Counted from the first letter of the stretch, positions 1-8,964 are shown. The stretch is DNA of 64,000 nt from Arthrobacter sp. Soil736 (GCF_001428005.1 NZ_LMSB01000017.1:1-64000), one strand, 5' to 3'. The notes: generated by a model from the letters alone, not told the origin. Program-made: numbers and translations.

Positions 1-185
1 CGCCGCCGCAAAAACACGGGCCCTGGAAACAGCATCCACGCGAGCACAAATAGATGAGGCACGCACAACACTTTCGCGAGCATCTTGACATGAGTCACTA
101 CGGACGCTGTTCACGGAGCGCAACCCGAATTGGCCGCGAAATTCCGGTAAAAATCGCTGTTCCCGGGACACAGCCGGGAGCCGCC

Positions 186-1412
186 TCAGCGGGTGCCGCT
201 CCCAGGGTCCAGGAGGCGTGCCGGCAGCACCGATTTAGAGCCGAATTTCTCCGTCACCCTGTCCAGCGCCTGCTCCGCAGCCCGCCAATTGTCGTCACGC
301 CGGTCGAAGCTCAGCTGGAGCGAGGTCTGGGCTGCCGCCTCGAGATGCTCGGCACGCACGCCTACGAGCCGGACGGTCATGGACCGGTCCCCCAGCGACT
401 CCAGCAATTGCACGGCCACAGCGTAGAGGAGCTGCGCACTGTCCAGCGGCGCATGGACCGTCCGGCTCCGCGTAACGGTCGAAAAATCGGCATAGCGCAG
501 TTTGAGGGCAACGGTGCGTGCCACCAGGCCGGACGCGCGCAGGCGTTCGGCAGTCCTGTGGCACAGACGCAGCAGTTCCCGGTGAAGCAGGGCGTCGTCG
601 GCAGTGTCCACCGCGAACGTTTCCTCGGCTCCGATGCTTTTCTCAAGCCGCACGGGAGTCACCACCCGCGGATCGATCCCCCACGCCAGCCGGTGGACAT
701 GTTCGCCGCTGGCGCCGAGCACCTTCTTGAGGGATGAGACGGGCGTCGCGGCGACATCGGCCACGGTGCGGATTCCCATCCTTGCAAGTACGTCCGCGGT
801 CTTGGCACCCACGCCCCAAAGCGCGTTGACGGGGAGGCTGTGCAGGTACGGGACGGTCTGCTCGGGCCGGATCAGCAATATGCCGTCCGGTTTGCACCGG
901 GTGGAGGCGATCTTGGCCACGAACTTGCTGGCCGCGATCCCCACGGAGGCCGTGATTCCCAGTTCCTTGGAGACCCTGGTCCGGATCAGCTCCCCGATCT
1001 GCAGCGGCGGACCGAGGCGGCGGATCGCTCCGCCCACATCGAGGAACGCCTCATCCACGCTCAGGGGCTCGACGAGCTCGGTGATCGACTCAAAAATGGA
1101 CATCAGCTGGCCGGAGACTTTGTAGTAGAGCTTGTGCCGGGGCTCGATAATCACTGCCTGCGGGCACATGCGGTGGGCAACCACCATCGGCATCGCGGAC
1201 TTCACGCCGAAGGCGCGGGCTTCGTAGGAGGCTGACAGCACTACGGAGCGGCCTGCCGGATACCCCACGATGACCGGTTTGCCGCGCAGTTCGGGGCGTC
1301 CCCGCAGTTCGACGGAGACGAAGAAGGCGTCCATGTCCACGTGCATAATGCTGCTGCGCCGGAGGTCCCGAAGACGCGCTTCAACTTGCTCTTTGTCCTG
1401 GTCCGGCCCCAC
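186..1412 (-). CDS. dinB: DNA polymerase IV (Y-family)
   Basis: Error-prone translesion DNA polymerase of 408 residues. The Y-family catalytic signature DMDAFF lies at residues 26-31 and the second acidic motif SVDEAFLDV at about 119-127. A helix-hairpin-helix thumb region (LWGVGAKTADVLARMGI) and a little-finger domain follow, the full family order. The start used is a GTG; an internal ATG directly before HVDMDAFF (residue 23) is an alternative that would remove a poorly conserved leader. The gene is divergent from the lipoprotein gene at 1487, with a 74-bp gap in which I see no LexA-type palindrome, so SOS control is not evident. The C-terminus ends without an obvious beta-clamp motif. Identification is firm; the exact start is uncertain. 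Confidence 0.95.
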   Translation of the reverse strand: MGPDQDKEQVEARLRDLRRSSIMHVDMDAFFVSVELRGRPELRGKPVIVGYPAGRSVVLSASYEARAFGVKSAMPMVVAHRMCPQAVIIEPRHKLYYKVSGQLMSIFESITELVEPLSVDEAFLDVGGAIRRLGPPLQIGELIRTRVSKELGITASVGIAASKFVAKIASTRCKPDGILLIRPEQTVPYLHSLPVNALWGVGAKTADVLARMGIRTVADVAATPVSSLKKVLGASGEHVHRLAWGIDPRVVTPVRLEKSIGAEETFAVDTADDALLHRELLRLCHRTAERLRASGLVARTVALKLRYADFSTVTRSRTVHAPLDSAQLLYAVAVQLLESLGDRSMTVRLVGVRAEHLEAAAQTSLQLSFDRRDDNWRAAEQALDRVTEKFGSKSVLPARLLDPGSGTR

Positions 1413-1486
1413 ATCTGCAATCCTATGCCCTGCGACTGACTAAACTGGAGGCTGAATCCGGCATCAACCCCAGGAGGAATGCACCT

Positions 1487-2020
1487 GTGAAGGTCATTGG
1501 AACGCCCATGCCTGCCCGCCTTGGCCTGCTAGCGGCCGGAACGGTATTGATGGCGGTGTCGGCGTGCAGTGCGCCGTCGCCAGGCTCCGCTCCGTCCCCT
1601 GAAGCTTCGGCTTCCACCTCGGCATCAGGACAGGCGAGCACTACGGCGCCGCCAAGTCCGTCGGCCTCGCCGGGCACCTCGGCGGCAGTGGGGGCGCTCG
1701 TAGCGGGATTCCCGCAAAAACTCCTTCCGGTCATGCCCGGGGCCAAGGTCGTCGCCAGCAGTTTCGATAAGTCCTCCTCCCCCGCGACGGTCGCCTTGGT
1801 CGGTTCCATCGCTGACAAGCCGGCCGCCGTCGTCGACTTTTACACCAAAGCGCTCCAGGCGCAGGGCTTCAAGGCCGTTCCGGGCAATACGGTGGGCACG
1901 GTGGTCTCCAAGGACTTTGTCCGCGCCGGAAATGAAACGGTCAACATTGCGGTTCCCGAGGTTGCCGGAGTATCCACCTTTACGATCGGCGCCAACGTGG
2001 CTCCTGAGTCCGTCAAGTGA
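1487..2020 (+). CDS. Putative secreted lipoprotein
   Basis: A 177-residue protein with a lipoprotein signal peptide: a basic N-terminus, a hydrophobic stretch (residues 12-24) and a lipobox VSAC with the acylated cysteine at residue 27. A Ser/Pro/Ala-rich tether (about 28-60) follows, then a ~115-residue globular domain with no motif I recognise. The GTG start is supported by a strong AGGAGG at 1472-1477. The stop codon overlaps the GTG start of the polyprenyl synthase by four bases (GTGA), so the two are probably translationally coupled. Function unknown. The coupling to isoprenoid synthesis may reflect envelope context only, which is inference. Confidence 0.8.
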   Translation: MKVIGTPMPARLGLLAAGTVLMAVSACSAPSPGSAPSPEASASTSASGQASTTAPPSPSASPGTSAAVGALVAGFPQKLLPVMPGAKVVASSFDKSSSPATVALVGSIADKPAAVVDFYTKALQAQGFKAVPGNTVGTVVSKDFVRAGNETVNIAVPEVAGVSTFTIGANVAPESVK

Positions 2021-3111
2021 CCGTGGCAGAGCAGCTGCGCGTCGAGCAGACAGCCTTTGTCGCTGCCGTTGCCGGAAGGCTCACCGATTTCCTGACCACG
2101 AGGCAGTCGGTCATGGCCTCGATCTCCCCGGATATCGACCCCATCATGGGGTCCATCTCCAACCTGGTCACCGGAGGCAAGAGGCTGCGCGCCCTCATGT
2201 GCTACTGGGGATGGCGGGGTGCCGGCGGACCGGCGTCGGCCGACGACGTCGTCACCGCAGGGGCGGCACTTGAGCTCTTCCAGGCCGCCGCCCTCATCCA
2301 CGACGACATCATCGACCGGTCCGACACACGGCGGGGCGGCCCTAGCGTCCACCGCAGGTTCATGCAGCTCCACGAGGCCCAGGGGTGGGCATTGGACAGC
2401 GAACGGTTCGGTCACGCGGCAGCCATCCTTGCCGGCGACCTGTGCCTGTCCTTCAGCGAGGAAGCCTTCACGGAGATCGGCGTGCATGCCGCATCCGGGA
2501 GCAGGGCGAGGCTGATCTTCAACCTCATGCGGGCCGAAGTCATGGCCGGGCAGTACCTGGACATCCTGGAAGAGGTGGCGGGCCCGGTGCGGGACCGCGC
2601 CGGCGCCGTCAGCCGGGCCCAGTCGATTATCCGCTTCAAGTCGGCCAAGTATTCCACCGAGCACCCGCTCGCCCTCGGCGGGGCGCTGGGCGGGGCCTCG
2701 GACGAACTGCTTCGGGGCTACTCGGCCTTCGCCCTGCCGCTGGGAGAGGCCTTCCAGCTTCGCGACGACGTCCTGGGCGTATTCGGCGACCCCGTCACCA
2801 CAGGGAAGCCCGCCGGCGACGACCTCCGCGAAGGGAAACGGACCGTCCTGGTGGCGTTCGCCCTGGACCTGTCCACCCCTGAGGAGTCCGCCTTCATCGA
2901 CGCCAGGCTGGGCAGTCCCGACCTGAGCGAAGAGGACGTGGCGGAGATCCGCAGGATCATTGCGGACTGTGGGGCGCTGCAGGCAACGGAAGCACTCATC
3001 GAGGAATTCGGCGCAGCCGCGTTCGCGGCCCTCGAGCTTCTTCCTTTGGAAGACCTCCCGAAGACGGCGCTCCGCAAGTTGGCCGAAGCAACGGTGAGCC
3101 GAGCCGCCTGA
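2017..3111 (+). CDS. Polyprenyl (geranylgeranyl-type) diphosphate synthase
   Basis: Trans-isoprenyl diphosphate synthase of 364 residues that condenses isopentenyl diphosphate onto allylic diphosphates. The first aspartate-rich motif is DDIID at residues 96-100. The second is DDVLG (250-254), followed by FGDP and GKPAGDD, the form typical of actinobacterial IdsA-type enzymes rather than a full DDxxD. KRLRAL near residue 55 supplies the conserved basic patch. Position next to an Rv2175c homologue and pknL matches the mycobacterial idsA2 neighbourhood (Rv2173-Rv2176). The product length (C15, C20 or longer, for menaquinone, carotenoids or lipid carriers) cannot be read from the sequence. The GTG start overlaps the preceding stop. 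Confidence 0.92.
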   Translation: MTVAEQLRVEQTAFVAAVAGRLTDFLTTRQSVMASISPDIDPIMGSISNLVTGGKRLRALMCYWGWRGAGGPASADDVVTAGAALELFQAAALIHDDIIDRSDTRRGGPSVHRRFMQLHEAQGWALDSERFGHAAAILAGDLCLSFSEEAFTEIGVHAASGSRARLIFNLMRAEVMAGQYLDILEEVAGPVRDRAGAVSRAQSIIRFKSAKYSTEHPLALGGALGGASDELLRGYSAFALPLGEAFQLRDDVLGVFGDPVTTGKPAGDDLREGKRTVLVAFALDLSTPEESAFIDARLGSPDLSEEDVAEIRRIIADCGALQATEALIEEFGAAAFAALELLPLEDLPKTALRKLAEATVSRAA

Positions 3112-3121
3112 GCGGCCCGCC

Positions 3122-3153
3122 GCCGGCCCGCACGGATTGCCACGCGGGCCGGC
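3122..3153. terminator. GC-rich hairpin between convergent genes
   Basis: A perfect 10-bp stem (3122-3131 with 3144-3153) with a 12-base loop lies between the convergent polyprenyl synthase and Rv2175c-like genes. There is no clear U-run on either side, so it may act as a bidirectional, poorly canonical terminator. Confidence 0.5.
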
Positions 3154-3180
3154 CGGGGCCGGCTTATCAGACCAGGGCGG

Positions 3181-3534
3181 CTACCAGGCCAGGGACTGGG
3201 CCCTTCGCCGGATTTCGGTCTTTCGGCCTTCCCGAAGGGCGTCAATTGGCCGCCCGCGGAGCGATTCATCGGCAGTGAAGAGCCACGTAATGAGTTCTTC
3301 GTCGGAATATCCGGCGTCTGCCAACACCACAATCGTGCCCTTGAGGCTTTCCACGACGTGCCCGTCCTGGATGAAGGCCGCCGGGATGGACCTGATGCGG
3401 CGTTCGCCAATCCTCAGCGCTGCCAGCGCGCGCTCATCGAGCAGCCCGTGGACTTTGGTAATGGAAACATCCAGCAACTGGGCGACGTCGGGCAGTGGCA
3501 ACCAATCGCCAACAAGGCTTTCTACAGTACTCAC
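3181..3534 (-). CDS. Rv2175c-family winged-helix DNA-binding protein
   Basis: A 117-residue protein with an N-terminal winged helix-turn-helix of excisionase/MerR-like type (WLPLPDVAQLLDVSITKVHGL, with RIGERRIRSIP forming the wing) and the C-terminal domain of the Rv2175c family, which contains DAGYSDEELITWLF. In M. tuberculosis the orthologue binds DNA and is phosphorylated by PknL (established knowledge). Here the pknL orthologue starts 1.7 kb away on the other strand. The start is a GTG (MSTVES). Thr3 is the only threonine in the short N-terminal tail and so the only candidate for an equivalent phosphosite there, which is inference. Confidence 0.85.
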   Translation of the reverse strand: MSTVESLVGDWLPLPDVAQLLDVSITKVHGLLDERALAALRIGERRIRSIPAAFIQDGHVVESLKGTIVVLADAGYSDEELITWLFTADESLRGRPIDALREGRKTEIRRRAQSLAW

Positions 3535-3691
3535 GGGTCAAGGTTGCCACGACGGGCGCCCGCGCGCCTAGTCAGAGCGGCGCCCCGGTGCGTTTCCAGT
3601 GCTTTCCGTGCGCGACACACCCGGATACCCTGACTTTCTGCACGTACGCCGATTCTTGTGCTATCCGCGAAATCGTGAGAGATTCTCATTG

Positions 3692-3745
3692 GTCACATTT
3701 GTAACACGAATAACTCAAGTAACATTGATACCAATAGTCACACTG
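3692..3745 (+). promoter_or_regulatory. Six tandem 9-bp repeats, candidate MtrA binding region
   Basis: Six 9-mers run head to tail without spacers: GTCACATTT, GTAACACGA, ATAACTCAA, GTAACATTG, ATACCAATA, GTCACACTG. The consensus is about RTMACANNN. They end 37 bp before the LysM gene start. The response regulator MtrA of actinobacteria binds direct 9-mer repeats beginning GTCACA or GTAAC and controls cell-wall hydrolases (established knowledge). Assigning MtrA here is inference from the motif and the target type. Confidence 0.6.
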
Positions 3746-3782
3746 GCCGACAGCATTCGCCGCTGAGAAGAGGATCTTTCCC

Positions 3783-5093
3783 ATGACGACGACCCGCTCA
3801 CCCAAGCAGCCTCCCCGGCCGAGCTTGCCCATGATTGCGGCGACGACGGCAACGCTGCCCGCTGTCATGCTCTCCTCCTTGGCTGTTGCCCAGCCCGCCG
3901 CCGCGGAATCCAGGCCCAGCGCCATTCCGGCGACGCTCGCCGCGGCCATGGAGGCACAGGCTGCCGCCGTCAATGCCGGCATCATTCCGGCCGCCTCCGT
4001 ACCGGCCGCGATTCCCGCCGGCCTGCAGCCCGCACGCGCGACGCCAGGCGCTCACACGGTTGTCCGTGGCGACACGGTCAGCGGCATAGCCGGGCGTTAC
4101 GGCCTCAGCACCTCGGCTGTGCTCAAGCTGAACAACCTGAAATCGAACTCCGTGATCTACCCTGGCCAGCGGATCAAGCTGACAGGCACGGCCACCACGG
4201 CGGCAAGGAAGGCGGCGGCCACTCCCGCCAGCACGACCAGCAGGACCTACACAGTGAAGTCCGGGGACACCCTGGGCGGCATCGCCGCGCGGCACGGCGT
4301 CAAGCTCTCCCAGGTTCTCAGCTGGAACCGCCTGAAGCTTTCATCCGTCATCTATCCGGGCCAGAAGATCCGCATCGGGGCGGGCGTGGCGGCGTCAGCG
4401 GCCGGCAAACCGGCGGCCGCGCCCTCAGGCTCCTATGTCATCAAAGCCGGCGACACGTTGTCCGGCATTGCGTCGAGGCACGGCGTGCGGCTGGCCGACA
4501 TCCTGTCGGCGAACCGGCTCAAACTGACCAGTGTCATCTACCCCGGGCACAAGCTCGTCATTCCAGCGAAGGCGTCCGCCGTCCAGCCGGCGTCGAGCGT
4601 GACACCGCTGGTGCCGAGCTCCTTCCTCGGGTTCACGTACCCGGCCGCCGTGGTCAGCTCCGCCAACAAGAACAAGGCACTGCTGAACGCCTCGCCGGTC
4701 CCGTCCCTGGCACAGATGCAGTCCATCGTGGCTGATACTGCCCGCCGGATGGGAGTGGATCCCGCGCTTGCCCAGGCCTTCGCGTACCAGGAGTCCGGAT
4801 TCAACCAGCGCGCAGTCTCCCCGGCGAACGCCATCGGGACGATGCAGGTCATCCCGTCCTCCGGCGAGTGGGCATCCGATCTTGTGGGGCGCAAGCTCAA
4901 TCTGCTTGACCCGTATGACAACGCGACCGCCGGCGTAGCCATCATCCGGCAGCTGATCCGGACCAGCAAGAACGTGGATTACGCGATCGCCGGTTATTAC
5001 CAGGGCCAGTACTCAGTCAGCAAGCACGGCATGTTTTCCGACACGAAGACCTACGTCGCAGCCATCAAGGCGCACCGAAAGAACTTCAGCTAG
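3783..5093 (+). CDS. Secreted protein with three LysM domains and a lytic transglycosylase domain
   Basis: A 436-residue envelope protein. It has an N-terminal signal peptide (about residues 1-40, cleavage near AQPAAA), then three LysM peptidoglycan-binding modules (near residues 95-140, 157-200 and 217-262, each beginning with a GDT-[VL]-x-GIA motif and ending YPGQ/H). Ala/Thr-rich linkers separate them. The C-terminal SLT domain has the catalytic glutamate in YQESGF (Glu337) and the GTMQVIPSSG and YNATAGVAIIR-like elements. It probably binds and cleaves peptidoglycan glycan strands during growth or division. It is preceded by six MtrA-like 9-mers and followed by a hairpin terminator, so it is likely monocistronic. 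Confidence 0.9.
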   Translation: MTTTRSPKQPPRPSLPMIAATTATLPAVMLSSLAVAQPAAAESRPSAIPATLAAAMEAQAAAVNAGIIPAASVPAAIPAGLQPARATPGAHTVVRGDTVSGIAGRYGLSTSAVLKLNNLKSNSVIYPGQRIKLTGTATTAARKAAATPASTTSRTYTVKSGDTLGGIAARHGVKLSQVLSWNRLKLSSVIYPGQKIRIGAGVAASAAGKPAAAPSGSYVIKAGDTLSGIASRHGVRLADILSANRLKLTSVIYPGHKLVIPAKASAVQPASSVTPLVPSSFLGFTYPAAVVSSANKNKALLNASPVPSLAQMQSIVADTARRMGVDPALAQAFAYQESGFNQRAVSPANAIGTMQVIPSSGEWASDLVGRKLNLLDPYDNATAGVAIIRQLIRTSKNVDYAIAGYYQGQYSVSKHGMFSDTKTYVAAIKAHRKNFS

Positions 5094-5136
5094 CCTCGCG
5101 GGCCCGGCCTCCTGATGCCGGGCTGAGGATAACGAT

Positions 5137-5171
5137 ACGGGTCCGGATCGCATGTTGGTCCGGACCCGTTT
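5137..5171 (+). terminator. Rho-independent-like terminator after the LysM gene
   Basis: An 11-bp perfect stem (5137-5147 with 5159-5169) with an 11-base loop, followed by TT, lies 44 bp after the LysM stop and 25 bp before the kinase start. Confidence 0.65.
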
Positions 5172-5195
5172 CCGTGCAGCAATTAGTATCTTAAG

Positions 5196-7415
5196 GTGCA
5201 GGAAAATGTGTCGGACAGTCTCGTTGGCTCCCTGGTAGACAATCGCTACCAGGTCAATTCGAGGTTGGCGAGGGGCGGGATGTCCACCGTCTACGTCGCT
5301 ACGGACCAGCGGCTGGACCGGGATGTGGCCTTGAAGGTCCTCCACCCGCACCTGGTCAACGACGGCAACTTCCTGGACCGCCTGGCCCGCGAGGCGCGGG
5401 CCGCCGCGAAGCTCTCCCACCCCCACGTGGTGGGCGTCCTCGACCAGGGGCACGACGGCCGCACGGCCTACCTTGTGATGGAGTACATCAAAGGCCACAC
5501 CCTCCGAGACGTCATCAACACCAAGGGTGCCCTGTCCCCCCGGCTCGCCCTCGCACTGATTGACCCGGTGGTCGAAGGGCTGGGCGCCGCCCACGCGGCC
5601 GGCCTCATCCACCGTGACGTGAAACCCGAAAACGTCCTCATCGCCGACGACGGCCGGATCAAGATCGGCGACTTCGGCTTGGCCCGGGCGGTGACTGCAA
5701 ACACGAGTACCGGTGCCCTGATCGGCACGGTGGGGTATCTCTCGCCGGAGCTGGTGCTCGGCAAACCCGCCGACGCACGCAGCGACATCTATTCAACCGG
5801 AATCATGCTGTTCGAGATGCTGACCGGCCGGCAGCCCTTTGACGGCGAGGTCCCCATTCAGGTCGCCTACCAGCACGTCAATTCAACGGTCGGACCGCCG
5901 TCGGAGGTGGTTCCCGGGCTGGCTGAAGAAGTGGACGAGCTTGTGCAGTGGTGCACTGCCAACGACCCCGAAAAACGCCCGGTGGACGGAAATGCGCTCC
6001 TGGCGGAGCTGCGGCACATCCGGACCAACCTTTCGGACGCCGAACTTGACCTGCAGCCCCCTGCGGCCGTGGGCGCCGCCATTGCGTCCGCCGCGGCCGG
6101 GGCTGCGGGCCAGGTCCCTGCGGCGAGGGGCATGGAGGCGCGTCCCATGCCGGACCGCATGCCGTCCCCCGGGAACCACACGGAGCTGCTGTCGCCTGTT
6201 CACATGCCGCCAGCGCAAATGCCCGGTGCACAAGCGCCCACAGCGCAAATGCCCCCTGCTCAGGGTCCCGCAGCTCAGGGTTCCTCAGCTCAGGGTCCCG
6301 GTGTGCAGCGGCCCACGGAAATCATCTCGCACACCAGCAACCCGACCGCGGTCTTCCCCCACGCCCGGCAGCTGCCGCCTGGGTTCGCGTTCGAACCGGC
6401 CGACGCACAAGGCCCCCCTCCCGCCGCAGCCCTGAGCAAGAGGGAACTGCGGAAGCTGGCCCGTGACGATCAAAAAGCCCGGGAACGTGCCGCAGCCACT
6501 CCGGTCCGCACGCTGCGGGAGGGCAATTCCAGGCGCCGCGGGGCTCTCTGGATCGTGATACTCATCATCGCGGCGCTCCTGGCTACGGGGGCCGGCTGGT
6601 TCTTCGGCATGGGGCCCGGCTCCCCCGGCACGGTGCCGTCGGTGGCAAACAGGACCGTCGCGGAGGCCCAGGCGCTTCTCCGGTCCGCCGGCTTCCAGTC
6701 CAGCACCCAAGATGTGTTCGACGACGACGTCAGGGCGGGTCTGGTGGTGGGTTCTGAACCCACAGCGGGGACGGAGATCCGAAAATTCCAGCCGGTTTCG
6801 CTGTTCGTTTCCAAGGGACCCCAGCTTTTCCCCCTGCCGCAGCTGTCGGGAAAAACCCTCGACGCCGCCAAGAGTGAACTTAACCGCGCCGAGATGGCCC
6901 TGGGGAAAATCACGGAAAAATTCGACGAACAGGCGGCGGCCGGTACGGTCCTTAGCCAGACTCCTGCCTCCGGGACCGCGGTCAGGCACGGCACCCCCGT
7001 CGGCCTGACGGTATCGAAAGGCCCTGAGCCCATTCCGGTTCCGGACGTCAGCGGCGAGGAGCAGAGCGCGGCTGTCAGGGCCATTGAGGCAGCCGGGCTG
7101 AAGGCAGTGGTGGCGGACGAAACCGTCAAAGACAGGAACGTCCCCAAGGGCGCCGTCGTGAAGCAGGAGCCGGCCTCGGGAACCCTGACCCGGGGACAGA
7201 CCGTCACGCTGACGATTTCCGATGGACCGAAGCTTGTAAAGGTGCCGAATTACATCGGCAAGCAGGTGCGTGACGCCCGTGAGGCCTTGGAGAAACGCGG
7301 CTTCGAAGTCCGGGTGAACAACATCCTGGGCGGATTCTTCGGCACGGTGCGTGACCAGGATCCCGTTGACACCGAGGTGCCTGAAGGGTCCGTCGTCACG
7401 CTCACAGTCGTTTAG
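5196..7415 (+). CDS. pknL: PknL-type membrane Ser/Thr protein kinase with four PASTA domains
   Basis: A 739-residue Hanks-type kinase. The kinase domain spans about residues 18-280, with glycine loop ARGGMS, ATP lysine Lys47, catalytic HRD at 139-141 and DFG at 159-161. A low-complexity Pro/Ala/Gln/Met-rich segment (about 328-375) and a basic juxtamembrane stretch precede one transmembrane helix (about 449-470). Four extracellular PASTA repeats follow, which in this family sense muropeptides or lipid II. Position between the Rv2175c-like gene and aroG identifies it as the PknL orthologue, although M. tuberculosis PknL lacks PASTA domains and PknB has them. The GTG start is preceded by TTAAGG. 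A second in-frame GTG twelve bases downstream is possible. Confidence 0.9.
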   Translation: MQENVSDSLVGSLVDNRYQVNSRLARGGMSTVYVATDQRLDRDVALKVLHPHLVNDGNFLDRLAREARAAAKLSHPHVVGVLDQGHDGRTAYLVMEYIKGHTLRDVINTKGALSPRLALALIDPVVEGLGAAHAAGLIHRDVKPENVLIADDGRIKIGDFGLARAVTANTSTGALIGTVGYLSPELVLGKPADARSDIYSTGIMLFEMLTGRQPFDGEVPIQVAYQHVNSTVGPPSEVVPGLAEEVDELVQWCTANDPEKRPVDGNALLAELRHIRTNLSDAELDLQPPAAVGAAIASAAAGAAGQVPAARGMEARPMPDRMPSPGNHTELLSPVHMPPAQMPGAQAPTAQMPPAQGPAAQGSSAQGPGVQRPTEIISHTSNPTAVFPHARQLPPGFAFEPADAQGPPPAAALSKRELRKLARDDQKARERAAATPVRTLREGNSRRRGALWIVILIIAALLATGAGWFFGMGPGSPGTVPSVANRTVAEAQALLRSAGFQSSTQDVFDDDVRAGLVVGSEPTAGTEIRKFQPVSLFVSKGPQLFPLPQLSGKTLDAAKSELNRAEMALGKITEKFDEQAAAGTVLSQTPASGTAVRHGTPVGLTVSKGPEPIPVPDVSGEEQSAAVRAIEAAGLKAVVADETVKDRNVPKGAVVKQEPASGTLTRGQTVTLTISDGPKLVKVPNYIGKQVRDAREALEKRGFEVRVNNILGGFFGTVRDQDPVDTEVPEGSVVTLTVV

Positions 7416-7431
7416 CCGGCCCTGGCCGGCT

Positions 7432-7476
7432 CTCCCGCTGATGCCGCCGCCTGAACGGCGCAGGCATCAGCGGGAG
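7432..7476. terminator. Bidirectional hairpin between pknL and aroG
   Basis: A 14-bp perfect outer stem (7432-7445 with 7463-7476) encloses a small inner hairpin (7446-7449 with 7456-7459). It lies between two convergent genes, so it can serve both strands. Confidence 0.65.
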
Positions 7477-7542
7477 CGCGCAGTGGCTGGCTCCGTCTTG
7501 GCGCCGAACTCTATCTCAACGCCTTCTCAACACCGGCGCTAT

Positions 7543-8964
7543 CTAGTGCCGTGCCAGGGCCCCGGCCACGAGGAAGGCCATCTCCAGCGACTGCATGTGG
7601 TTCAGCCGCGGATCGCACACCGACTCGTAGCGGTCCAGGAATGCCTCCTGGTCGATGGGGTCGGCGCCGCCGAGGCACTCCGCGACGTCGTCCCCGGTCA
7701 TCTCGACGTGGAGACCGCCCGGCACAGTCCCGAGGGCGTGGTGCACCTCGAAGAACCCGCGGACCTCGTCGATGACGTCGTCGAAATTACGGGTCTTGTA
7801 GCCGTTGGGCGAGGTGACCGTGTTGCCGTGCATCGGGTCGGTGACCCAGAGGACCTTCGCGCCGGAGGCGGTGACTTTTTCCACGACGGCGGGAAGCTTT
7901 TCGCGGATGTTGCCCGCACCCATGCGGGTGATGAACGTGAGCCTGCCGGGCTCCCGTTCCGGATCCAGCTTGTCGATCAGCCGCAAAGCGTCGTCCCCGG
8001 AGGTGGTCGGCCCCAGCTTGACGCCGATCGGGTTGCGGACGCGGGACAGGAAGTCAACATGTGCGTGGTCCAGCTCGCGGGTCCGCTCGCCGATCCAGAG
8101 AAAGTGCGCGGAGGTGTCATAGGGGAAGCCGGTGCGCGAGTCGATGCGGGTCAGGGCCCGTTCGTAGTCGAGCAGCAGCGCCTCGTGGCTGGCATAGAAT
8201 TCGACGCGCTTCAGCGCCTCGAAATCCGCGCCGCAGGACGCCATGAACTTGATGGCGCGGTCGATGTCCCGTGCCAGCGATTCGTAGCGCGCGTGGGCAG
8301 GGTTTTCCGTGAAGCCCTTGTTCCACTGGTGGACGAGGCGAAGATCCGCGAAGCCGCCCTGGGTGAAGGCCCGGATCAGGTTCAGCGTGGAAGCGGACGT
8401 GTGATAGGCCCGGAGCATCCGGCTGGCATCGTGGCCCCGGGATTCGGGAGTGAAATCGTAGCCGTTGACGATGTCCCCGCGGTACGCCGGCAGGGTCACG
8501 CCGTCGCGGGTCTCCTCATTCGAGGAACGCGGCTTGGCGAACTGCCCTGCCATCCGGCCCATCTTGATTACCGGCATCGCGGCACCGTACGTCAGCACAA
8601 CCGCCATCTGCAGGATGGTCTTCACGCGTGCGCTGATCTTGTCCGCGGTCGCGTCGCCGAATGTCTCGGCGCAGTCACCGCCCTGGAGCAGGAACGCCTT
8701 GCCTTGGGCTGCGGCAGCGAGGCGCTCCCGGAGGATATCGACCTCACCGGCAAACACGAGGGGAGGAAGCACCGAAAGTTCCTTGACCGACGCGTCGAAA
8801 ACGTCCCTGTCCTGCCAGCTCGGCTGCTGGGAAACCGGAAGGTCCCGCCAGTTGTCCAGTCCCGGATAGTTGGCTGCACCGCTCTGGGAGGTGCTGGTCA
8901 GGGAAGAGGCAGGTTTTGCAGATAGCTCAGTCACAGTACTAAGAGTAGTTGCCGGAACCGGCAT
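7543..8964 (-). CDS. aroG: Class II 3-deoxy-D-arabino-heptulosonate 7-phosphate synthase
   Basis: First enzyme of the shikimate pathway, condensing phosphoenolpyruvate and erythrose 4-phosphate. The 473-residue length and the conserved blocks LLQGGDCAE, GRMAGQFAKPRSS, HVDFLSRVRNP(I)GVKLGPTT and WVTDPMHGNT are those of plant/actinobacterial class II enzymes, not of E. coli-type class I. It is convergent with pknL, the same arrangement as Rv2176/Rv2178c. The ATG start at 8964 is used; a GTG ten codons downstream (VTELSAKP) is an alternative. In mycobacteria this enzyme forms a regulatory complex with chorismate mutase. No chorismate mutase is present here, although tyrA is elsewhere in the window. 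Confidence 0.95.
   Translation of the reverse strand: MPVPATTLSTVTELSAKPASSLTSTSQSGAANYPGLDNWRDLPVSQQPSWQDRDVFDASVKELSVLPPLVFAGEVDILRERLAAAAQGKAFLLQGGDCAETFGDATADKISARVKTILQMAVVLTYGAAMPVIKMGRMAGQFAKPRSSNEETRDGVTLPAYRGDIVNGYDFTPESRGHDASRMLRAYHTSASTLNLIRAFTQGGFADLRLVHQWNKGFTENPAHARYESLARDIDRAIKFMASCGADFEALKRVEFYASHEALLLDYERALTRIDSRTGFPYDTSAHFLWIGERTRELDHAHVDFLSRVRNPIGVKLGPTTSGDDALRLIDKLDPEREPGRLTFITRMGAGNIREKLPAVVEKVTASGAKVLWVTDPMHGNTVTSPNGYKTRNFDDVIDEVRGFFEVHHALGTVPGGLHVEMTGDDVAECLGGADPIDQEAFLDRYESVCDPRLNHMQSLEMAFLVAGALARH

Noticed and set aside
1..185. Possible end of another gene at the left edge
   Set aside because: No frame here connects to a recognisable protein; the plus-strand frame from 54 runs on as a shadow of dinB.
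3536..3782. A c-di-AMP (ydaO-type) riboswitch before the LysM gene
   Set aside because: Such switches often precede actinobacterial wall hydrolases, but the conserved GGGGAACCC-type core is not visible; the 9-mer repeats explain the region better.
7351..8925. A 524-codon open frame antisense to aroG
   Set aside because: Shadow of class II DAHP synthase; no start signal, no motif.
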